9,004 bases of DNA, taken from Gammaproteobacteria bacterium (GTDB lineage Bacteria > Pseudomonadota > Gammaproteobacteria > SZUA-229). The translations under genes and the position numbers were made by a program. The notes under the pieces were generated by a model. That model searched no databases. It saw only the letters and a program-made list of their open reading frames with translations, and was not told where the DNA came from. Location of the stretch: positions 1 through 9,004 of the forward strand of contig JARFQK010000160.1 of the NCBI GenBank assembly GCA_029287815.1. Reading direction: 5' to 3'. This document shows positions 1 to 5,442 of the stretch, one piece after another (the first letter of the stretch is position 1; each line of letters opens with the position of its first letter).

Positions 1-2318
1 GCAGCGATCGCATCCTCAATACGCACTTGCAACATGCGCCGCGTGTCCGGATTCATTGTAGTCTCCCACAGCTGATCTGGATTCATTTCACCCAAGCCTT
101 TGTAGCGCTGAATATTCTGGCCTTTGCTCGCCTGCTGCATCAGCCAATCCATCACATCGGCAAAAGTCGCAACCTCACTTTGTTTGTCGCCTCGTTCGAT
201 GCGCGCGCCCTCACCGATCAACGAATCCAGTTTGCTGCCCAGGGCCGCCAGTAGCTGGTACTCACTGGAACTGAAGAATTCCGAATCGAGCGGGTAACAA
301 TGGTCCAGTCCGTGCACATTCTTGGTCATCTCCAACACTGCGTTTTCTTCCTCATCCATGACCACACGACCACTGTATCTGATCCCGGTGAGTTTATGTT
401 TTTCTAATAAAATCAATAACTTATCTAGATATTGCTGGAGCATGCCGGTATCGTTGAGATCAGTTTCAGCGAGGCCCTTGAGGTATATCATCTCGTTCAG
501 AACATAGTTATCCACTCGGCGAGAGAGTCTGCGGATCACTTTGCGAGCAGTGAGATATTGCATCGCCAGATCCTCGAGTGCAGTCCCTTTGATTGCCGGA
601 CTGTCCTTATCAGCGTAAAGCAGGGCACCATCGAGTGCCTGCTGCAACAGGTAGGCATCCAGCTCATCGTCGTCTTTCACGTACCGTTCCTGTTTGCCTT
701 TCTTCACCTTGTACAACGGCGGCTGTGCAATGTAAACATGACCACGTTCGATGATCTCACTCATCTGCCGATAGAAGAAAGTTAACAGCAAGGTACGAAT
801 GTGCGAGCCATCAACGTCGGCATCGGTCATAATTATGATACGGTGGTATCGCAGCTTGTCTGGATTGAACTCATCGGTGCCAATCCCGCAACCCAATGCG
901 GTAATCAAAGTACCGACCTCGGCCGAAGAAAGCATCTTGTCAAAACGGGCTTTTTCGACGTTCAAGATCTTGCCTTTGAGCGGAAGAATGGCCTGGGTCC
1001 GGCGATCACGGCCCTGTTTAGCTGAGCCGCCGGCAGAATCGCCCTCAACCAGATACAGCTCGCTCAGGGCGGGGTCCTTTTCCTGGCAATCAGCTAGCTT
1101 ACCGGGCAGACCGGCGATATCAAGCGCTCCCTTGCGACGCGTCATCTCACGCGCTCGCCTTGCCGCCTCACGCGCGCGTGAGGCCTCGATAATCTTCGAT
1201 GTAATCGCCTTTGCTTCCGCGGGTCGCTCGAGCAGGAATTCCTGCAGTTTCTCACCGAGCGTGGTTTCAACTGCTGACTTCACCTCCGATGACACCAATT
1301 TGTCCTTGGTTTGGGATGAGAACTTCGGATCCGGTACCTTTACCGAGAGCACAGCCATTAAACCCTCTCGTGCATCATCACCGGATACATTAACCTTTGC
1401 CCGGGATGCGATGCCCTCTTTTTCCATAAATTGATTGAGCGATCGCGTTAATGCTGTGCGAAAACCCACGACATGGGTCCCGCCGTCTTTTTGCGGGATG
1501 TTGTTGGTGAATGGATAGATATTTTCCTGGTAAGAGTCATTCCATTGCATCGCAACCTCGATCCCTATGCCGTCTTTCATCGTGTTGAAATGCAAAACCG
1601 TCTCGTGCAATGGGGTTTTATTCTTGTTCAAATGCTCGACAAACGATTTGATGCCACCTTGGTACTCGAACTCGTCGCGCTTGCCGTCGCGTTCGTCCGA
1701 CAGTACGATTCGGACGCCGGAATTCAGAAACGACAGCTCTCTGAGACGCTTTGAGAGTATGTCGTAGTGGAACTCGATGTTATTGAAAATCGACTCGCTG
1801 GGCCAGAAACGCAAACTGGTCCCGGTTTTTTCAGTCTCACCAACCACTGCCAACGGCGCCACCGGCTCTCCGTTACGATATTCCTGCTCATGTTTCGTCC
1901 CATCACGGAAAATCGTCAAGCGCATCTTGTCCGAGAGCGCATTCACGACAGACACGCCGACACCATGAAGCCCGCCTGAGACTTTGTAGGAATTATCGTC
2001 GAACTTGCCCCCGGCGTGCAGTACCGTCATGATCACTTCCGCAGCCGAACGCCCTTCCTCAGGATGGATATCTGTCGGAATGCCACGGCCATTGTCTGTA
2101 ACTGCAACGGAATTGTCACTATGGATCTTGACCCTGATTTCCGAACAATACCCAGCAAGCGCCTCGTCGATCGAGTTATCGACGACTTCGAACACCATGT
2201 GATGTAGCCCGGTACCATCGTCGGTGTCGCCAATGTACATACCTGGGCGCTTACGCACCGCTTCGAGGCCTTTGAGTACTTTGATATTGGAGGAATCGTA
2301 GGTTTGCTTTGAACTCAT
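1..2318 (-). CDS. gyrB: DNA gyrase subunit B (3' end beyond the window)
   Basis: ATPase subunit of DNA gyrase, which with GyrA introduces negative supercoils. 772 codons are visible with no stop; the last visible residues (TTMNPDTRRMLQV.IEDAIA) match the E. coli tail about 32 residues before its end, so the full protein should be near 804 residues. Visible landmarks: GHKL ATPase N-box with E44 and N48 (EVVDNSIDEA), DNGRGIP at 75-81, GGLHGVG at 115-121, the QTK-loop lysine K338, the TOPRIM motif EGDSAGG starting at E425, and the metal-binding DADVDG with D499, D501 and D503. The quinolone-region residues D427 and K448 are the usual wild-type ones. ATG at 2318 gives the family-typical start (TYDSSNIKVLKGLEAVRKRP). 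There is no clear Shine-Dalgarno sequence, and an in-frame GTG lies directly upstream at 2321. It is last of the dnaA-dnaN-recF-gyrB series and has its own promoter in the 89-bp gap after recF. Confidence 0.98.
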   Translation of the reverse strand, partial: MSSKQTYDSSNIKVLKGLEAVRKRPGMYIGDTDDGTGLHHMVFEVVDNSIDEALAGYCSEIRVKIHSDNSVAVTDNGRGIPTDIHPEEGRSAAEVIMTVLHAGGKFDDNSYKVSGGLHGVGVSVVNALSDKMRLTIFRDGTKHEQEYRNGEPVAPLAVVGETEKTGTSLRFWPSESIFNNIEFHYDILSKRLRELSFLNSGVRIVLSDERDGKRDEFEYQGGIKSFVEHLNKNKTPLHETVLHFNTMKDGIGIEVAMQWNDSYQENIYPFTNNIPQKDGGTHVVGFRTALTRSLNQFMEKEGIASRAKVNVSGDDAREGLMAVLSVKVPDPKFSSQTKDKLVSSEVKSAVETTLGEKLQEFLLERPAEAKAITSKIIEASRAREAARRAREMTRRKGALDIAGLPGKLADCQEKDPALSELYLVEGDSAGGSAKQGRDRRTQAILPLKGKILNVEKARFDKMLSSAEVGTLITALGCGIGTDEFNPDKLRYHRIIIMTDADVDGSHIRTLLLTFFYRQMSEIIERGHVYIAQPPLYKVKKGKQERYVKDDDELDAYLLQQALDGALLYADKDSPAIKGTALEDLAMQYLTARKVIRRLSRRVDNYVLNEMIYLKGLAETDLNDTGMLQQYLDKLLILLEKHKLTGIRYSGRVVMDEEENAVLEMTKNVHGLDHCYPLDSEFFSSSEYQLLAALGSKLDSLIGEGARIERGDKQSEVATFADVMDWLMQQASKGQNIQRYKGLGEMNPDQLWETTMNPDTRRMLQVRIEDAIA

Positions 2319-2345
2319 CACTATTGGAGCATTGATAAAAACGTC

Positions 2346-2354
2346 ATTATATCA
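2346..2354 (-). promoter_or_regulatory. Candidate gyrB promoter with extended -10
   Basis: On the minus strand the sequence TGATATAAT contains a perfect TATAAT preceded by TG at the extended -10 position. No good -35 hexamer lies 16-18 bp upstream, as is common for extended -10 promoters. The predicted start is near 2339, giving a leader of about 20 nt before the gyrB ATG. In E. coli, gyr promoters respond to loss of supercoiling through their -10 region. Whether this one does is inference. Confidence 0.6.
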
Positions 2355-2407
2355 GGGTTTTAAAGCCAGCACGTCGGTAAAAACCAAATCCTTCGTGCAA
2401 AAGCGGG

Positions 2408-3490
2408 CTAACGTTCTAAGCGCACTATGTGGCCATGTTCCACGTGGAACCTTCGGACATTGGCCCATGGACCCTTGTCGATCTGCTCGGGCTCGATCGC
2501 TGTCAGGAACAATTGCACGGGCATCTGATTGAGCAGGGCGAGTAACTGACGCCGATAATGTGGGTCGAGCTCCGCGGCCAGATCGTCGTAGAGCAATATG
2601 CACTGCCTCGATGTAGCGCGCGTGAACTGCTCTAATTGCGTCAATCTTAACAAAGCGACGAGTACTTTTTGCTGTCCTCTAGAGATCCCGCTCTGCGCTG
2701 ACTTGCCATCTACTTCTATCAGCAGATCAGCGCGATGCGGTCCGGCTTGTGTGAATCCACGCCGGCGGTCTCGGTCGAAGGTTTGCTCGAGAACTGCGCT
2801 CAAGCGGTAATCGCGGCTCCAGCCGGATCTGTAATCGATTCTGACCTGGCTACCGGGGAAAAAAGTGTCGATTTTAGTCTTAAGGTGGACTTTCAGATTC
2901 TGCACGTACCGCGACCGAGACGCGTCGATGGTTTTTGCGGCCGAATCCAGTTCGTGGTCCCAAGCCGTGCAAAAAGAACGATTGTAGCCCGACCTCAATG
3001 CTGCGTTTCTTTGACTTAGCGCTTTCCGGTAGCGCTGCCAGGCTTGATAAAAACCATGTTCCACGTGAAACACGCCCCAATCCAGGTAGGAACGCCTGTC
3101 AGAAGGGCTGCCTGTGACCAGTTTGTAGCTATCCGGATGTATCGCCAGAACCGGCAGCATGGCCGTCATATCAGCCACACGCTTGATTTCTTGATGATCA
3201 GCCCGGACTTCGAGCAAAATCTTCCCCCGGCGAATCCCGATCGGGATTTCTTTCTGCCGCTGATCTTTGGCCATTGCGAAAAGCTGAAAATCGCGCGCGT
3301 TATGGTTGATCAGATCCGACAGATTTGTGGTTCTAAAAGAACGCAAGTAACTGAGATAGAAAATGGCCTCCAGTAGACTGGTCTTCCCGGAAGCGTTGGG
3401 GCCTGAGACTAAATTGAGCCCGGAACAGGGCTCGAGTTCAACGTCAACCAGATTGCGAAAGTCACGAATCCGAAGTTCTGTCAGCTGCAT
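2408..3490 (-). CDS. recF: DNA replication and repair protein RecF
   Basis: SMC/ABC-type ATPase that acts with RecO and RecR to load RecA at single-strand gaps and stalled forks. The 360 residues match the family length. Walker A is GPNASGKT at 30-37, the ABC signature is SRGQQK at 270-275, and Walker B is ILLYDDLAAELD at 298-309. ATG at 3490 gives the typical MQLTELRIRDFRNL start; an in-frame TTG at 3493 is possible but less likely. No Shine-Dalgarno sequence is visible. Unusually, 607 bp of repeat DNA separate it from dnaN, with which it is normally closely linked, so coupling to dnaN translation is not possible. The hexapeptide FHVEHG occurs twice (141-146 and 348-353); both copies are encoded by parS-like DNA sites. 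gyrB follows after 89 bp. Confidence 0.97.
   Translation of the reverse strand: MQLTELRIRDFRNLVDVELEPCSGLNLVSGPNASGKTSLLEAIFYLSYLRSFRTTNLSDLINHNARDFQLFAMAKDQRQKEIPIGIRRGKILLEVRADHQEIKRVADMTAMLPVLAIHPDSYKLVTGSPSDRRSYLDWGVFHVEHGFYQAWQRYRKALSQRNAALRSGYNRSFCTAWDHELDSAAKTIDASRSRYVQNLKVHLKTKIDTFFPGSQVRIDYRSGWSRDYRLSAVLEQTFDRDRRRGFTQAGPHRADLLIEVDGKSAQSGISRGQQKVLVALLRLTQLEQFTRATSRQCILLYDDLAAELDPHYRRQLLALLNQMPVQLFLTAIEPEQIDKGPWANVRRFHVEHGHIVRLER
2436..2451 (+). other. parS-like site inside recF (15 of 16 palindrome positions)
   Basis: TGTTCCACGTGGAACC contains the perfect 14-bp palindrome GTTCCACGTGGAAC around the CACGTG core that ParB recognises. Only the last base departs from a full 16-bp palindrome. 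It lies in the 3' end of recF, where it encodes the second FHVEHG (residues 348-353), 621 bp from the consensus parS. Near-origin parS sites are established for chromosomal ParABS systems. Use by this organism is inferred; parA and parB are not in the window. Confidence 0.75.
3057..3072 (+). other. Consensus parS site inside recF
   Basis: TGTTCCACGTGAAACA is identical to the classical 16-bp chromosomal parS sequence bound by ParB/Spo0J. It lies within recF and encodes the first FHVEHG (residues 141-146). It is about 2.2 kb from the DnaA-box cluster, the origin-proximal placement expected for the ParB loading site from which the segregation complex spreads. A 16-bp perfect match by chance in 9 kb is very unlikely. 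ParB binding itself is inferred. Confidence 0.88.
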
Positions 3491-3545
3491 CAATTTCGAC
3501 GGTGTTTTGCGAGCCCAAAACGCAGTGTACGGCTTAGACCGTTAG

Positions 3546-3785
3546 CCCGCATTTCTCACCAGGATCACGGGAGCAGGCGCAGGATTCGTGTTCGCAAGCG
3601 CCACTCTGGAGCGAAAAGCGTAGCCATAGCTACGGTTTGATTGAAGAGCAAGCTTGCGGCCACGAAGACTAGCCTGAACCGTGATAGGCATGGCCGAACA
3701 ACACAATAAATTTAAGATCATCAGAGTTACATCAAACCGGCCGTTGCGTTGTCAGTATTCGACGCCGCCTGGTGAGAAATGCGGG
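3546..3785. mobile_element. MITE-like element, copy 1 (240 bp)
   Basis: Non-coding element bounded by a perfect 18-bp terminal inverted repeat: CCCGCATTTCTCACCAGG at 3546-3563 and its exact reverse complement at 3768-3785. One more outer dinucleotide (AG at 3544-3545, CT at 3786-3787) also pairs. The first 95 bp (3546-3640) match copy 2 at 93 positions. A second shared core, CTAGnnTGAACCGTGATAGG, lies at 3669-3688. It contains CCGTGAT, which is complementary to ATCACGG at 3564-3570, so the element has an internal inverted repeat as well. The rest has diverged. There is no transposase and no plausible gene. I see no convincing target-site duplication. It could be a MITE or another structured intergenic repeat family. 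Confidence 0.8.
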
Positions 3786-3807
3786 CTGACCCGCATTTCT
3801 CACCAGG
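3768..3807. repeat. 40-bp hairpin at the junction of the two elements
   Basis: The right terminal repeat of copy 1 (3768-3785) and the left terminal repeat of copy 2 (3790-3807) face each other across the 4-nt spacer CTGA. Together they form perfectly complementary 18-bp arms, which could make a strong RNA hairpin or DNA cruciform. No T-tract follows on either strand, so it is not a typical intrinsic terminator. Confidence 0.85.
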
Positions 3808-4091
3808 ATCACGGGAGCAGGCGCAGGATTCGTGTTCGCAAGCGCCACCCTGGAGCGAAAAGCGTAGCCATAGCTATGGTTTGAGCGAAGAAACCGTAGG
3901 GTGCGCCGTGCGCACCGGAGTTGGCCAGACAGCTGAAGGTGGGCGGTGCGCGCGGCGCACCCTACGATCTTGCGCAACCAACGGCTAGATTGAACCGTGA
4001 TAGGTACTGTTGAAAAATACGCTGTACTTTTGATCATTCGAGTTTTCTGATAAGAGTCAGTGCCTTATCACCGCCTGGTGAGAAATGCGGG
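3790..4091. mobile_element. MITE-like element, copy 2 (302 bp), carrying a nested REP doublet
   Basis: Direct repeat of copy 1 with the same perfect 18-bp terminal inverted repeat (3790-3807 and 4074-4091). It shares 93 of the first 95 bases (3790-3884) and the 20-bp core at 3985-4004. It is longer mainly because of a 72-bp palindromic insertion at 3895-3966. Without that insertion it would be 230 bp. Its right end stops 6 bp short of the dnaN stop codon. Like copy 1 it encodes nothing convincing. Confidence 0.8.
3895..3966. repeat. REP doublet (REPIN/BIME-like) nested in copy 2
   Basis: Two 22-bp arms in inverted orientation, 3895-3916 and 3945-3966, pair with one mismatch across a 28-nt spacer. 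Each arm is itself a hairpin: GGTGCGC-CGT-GCGCACC on the left and GGTGCGC-GCG-GCGCACC on the right. Both carry the tetranucleotide GTAG at the outer edge (as CTAC on the right). GTAG followed by a short palindrome is the known layout of REP sequences mobilised by RAYT (TnpA-REP) transposases. The higher GC content and the absence of these bases from copy 1 suggest a later insertion. Confidence 0.75.
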
Positions 4092-4097
4092 TGAGTA

Positions 4098-5198
4098 TCA
4101 CAGACGCATCGGCATGATCACGTACTTACATTCCGGTAAATCAGGATATGTGACCAGACAGCTACTGTTGGAGTCGCGCAAAGCAGCCTCGACTTTGCTC
4201 GAATCGGTAACGTTCAATACATCCAGCAGATAGTTCACGTTGAAACCAATTTCCAAGCCGTTACCTGAGTAGTCGACTTCCACTTCGACATCAGCCTCTT
4301 CCTGATCTGGATTCTGCGCCTGTAACTCCAGCATGTTTTCATTGGCAATCAACCGGATGCCGCGGTATTTCTCGTTCGATAATATGGATGTTCTGACCAA
4401 CGCCTGGCGCAGGCTGTCACGGTCTGCGATGATGCGATTCTGACCGTCTGTCGGAATGACCCTGTTGTAGTCAGGAAAGCGACCATCGATGAGTTTGGAG
4501 GTGAAACGGATCTCTGCTGTTTGAATGCGTATGTGGTTACTGCCCAGCATCACGTTGACCGAATCGTCACTGTCGGTCAACAAGCGCATCAATTCCTGAA
4601 TGCCTTTTCTCGGCACGATAACCTGTTTAATCTCTTCAATATCGCAATCAGCCTGTTTCTCACAATATGCCAGTCGGTGTCCGTCCGTGGCAATCGCGCG
4701 GAGAAATCCCGCACTAACCTCGAGCAACAAGCCGTTGAGGTAATAGCGAACATCCTGCAATGCCATCGCGAAAGCGGTCTTCTCGATCAATTCCTTCAGT
4801 GTCGCCTGTGGCAACAGAAACTCGGCAACAGCATTAATCTTTTCCAACGATGGGAAATCACTGGCCGGCAAAGTTGCCAGGGTGAAGCGACTGCGCCCGG
4901 TCTTGACAACTGCTTTATTAGAATCTACTGCAATGCTTATACTGGCTTCTTCCGGCAATGCCCTGCAAATGTCGAGTAGCTTGCGTGCGGGTAATGTGGT
5001 TTCACCGCTTTCTTCCGCGACAATATTTGCCGTCGTCACCAATTCGATTTCTAGATCTGTTGCAGTCAGGGATAGTTGAGTTTCGTCCGCTTTGATGAGG
5101 ATGTTCGCCAATGCGGGTAGCGTCTGTTTTTTCTCCACCGCACCAATGACGTTTTGTAGCGGGACCAACAGATCTTCCCTTCGGATCTGGAACTTCAT
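4098..5198 (-). CDS. dnaN: DNA polymerase III sliding clamp (beta subunit)
   Basis: Ring-shaped processivity clamp that tethers DNA polymerase III to DNA and recruits other replication and repair factors. The 366 residues equal the E. coli length. The N-terminus MKFQIRREDLLVPLQNVIGAVEKKQTLPALANILI, the central ATDGHRLAYCE (clamp domain 2), the KLIDGRFPDYNRVIP segment and the C-terminal YVIMPMRL are characteristic. ATG at 5198 has a short AGGT Shine-Dalgarno at 5205-5208. A second ATG at 5202 is out of frame. A TATAAT on the same strand (5215-5220) lies too close to be a convincing promoter for this start. The gene follows dnaA after 244 bp of origin-like DNA, and its stop is only 6 bp from the MITE-like element. 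Confidence 0.98.
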   Translation of the reverse strand: MKFQIRREDLLVPLQNVIGAVEKKQTLPALANILIKADETQLSLTATDLEIELVTTANIVAEESGETTLPARKLLDICRALPEEASISIAVDSNKAVVKTGRSRFTLATLPASDFPSLEKINAVAEFLLPQATLKELIEKTAFAMALQDVRYYLNGLLLEVSAGFLRAIATDGHRLAYCEKQADCDIEEIKQVIVPRKGIQELMRLLTDSDDSVNVMLGSNHIRIQTAEIRFTSKLIDGRFPDYNRVIPTDGQNRIIADRDSLRQALVRTSILSNEKYRGIRLIANENMLELQAQNPDQEEADVEVEVDYSGNGLEIGFNVNYLLDVLNVTDSSKVEAALRDSNSSCLVTYPDLPECKYVIMPMRL

Positions 5199-5263
5199 GC
5201 ATTTACCTATAAGTATTATATTTTATTTATTATTTCGTATTAATAATTAGTCATTCGCAAATC

Positions 5264-5272
5264 TGTGGATAA
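5264..5272 (-). promoter_or_regulatory. DnaA box
   Basis: Perfect TTATCCACA on the minus strand. It is the box closest to dnaN and lies between the two AT-rich tracts of the candidate origin. Confidence 0.8.
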
Positions 5273-5361
5273 CTTAATTTTTTATATATTTATCAATCAC
5301 TTATGAGCCATTATTGGTGCGCAATCATTGGGAATACAGAACTGCTTTGTTGTAGATGGTA

Positions 5362-5370
5362 TGTGGATAA
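5362..5370 (-). promoter_or_regulatory. DnaA box
   Basis: Perfect TTATCCACA on the minus strand, paired with an oppositely oriented box 26 bp away. Confidence 0.8.
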
Positions 5371-5396
5371 CTTTTTGCTTCGTACGGGTCCACATT

Positions 5397-5405
5397 TTAT
5401 CCACA
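5397..5405 (+). promoter_or_regulatory. DnaA box
   Basis: Perfect TTATCCACA on the plus strand, 37 bp from the dnaA stop. A weaker box-like sequence (TTACGCACA, 5408-5416) follows after 2 bp in the same orientation. Confidence 0.8.
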
Positions 5406-5442
5406 ATTTACGCACAAAACACTGAGAGCTTATTAAGTCACG

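Larger units (their letters stand above)
5199..5442. other. Candidate replication origin (oriC) between dnaA and dnaN
   Basis: This 244-bp non-coding region holds three perfect DnaA boxes (5264-5272 and 5362-5370 on the minus strand, 5397-5405 on the plus strand) and a weaker 7-of-9 match, TTACGCACA, at 5408-5416. Two AT-rich tracts, 5205-5250 (about 13% GC by count) and 5271-5300, flank the dnaN-proximal box and are candidate unwinding elements. I saw no cluster of GATC sites such as enteric origins have. The dnaA-dnaN gap is a common oriC position, but the dnaA-rpmH gap also carries a box and could share the role. Confidence 0.72.

Noticed and set aside
799..1434. 211-codon open frame on the plus strand opposite gyrB
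   Set aside because: Ser/Arg-rich shadow of the highly conserved gyrB TOPRIM region. The gyrB reading is unambiguous.
3504..3521. Small inverted repeat GTTTTG-CGAGCC-CAAAAC upstream of recF
   Set aside because: The 6-bp stem is AT-rich and has no T-tract, so it is too weak to call a terminator or regulatory hairpin.
3681..3988. Open frames on the plus strand inside the repeat region (3681-3884 and 3779-3988)
   Set aside because: They begin and end inside the inverted repeats, differ between the two copies, and are rich in Arg and Cys from palindromic GC sequence. There is no evidence of coding.
3732..4037. 101-codon open frame on the minus strand across the two repeat elements
   Set aside because: It runs across the element junction and the REP doublet, so its sequence is translated repeat DNA. 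It has no ribosome-binding site and no recognisable domain.
4231..4248. Sequence resembling a parS half-site in dnaN (GTTCACGTTGAAAC)
   Set aside because: It lacks the CACGTG core and the palindromic spacing required for ParB, and it lies in ordinary dnaN coding sequence.
4521..4979. 152-codon open frame on the plus strand opposite dnaN
   Set aside because: Antisense shadow of dnaN; no domain and no start signal.
5215..5220. TATAAT just upstream of dnaN as a promoter -10
   Set aside because: Transcription from it would begin at the Shine-Dalgarno sequence itself, and there is no good -35. It is more likely a chance match in the AT-rich origin DNA.
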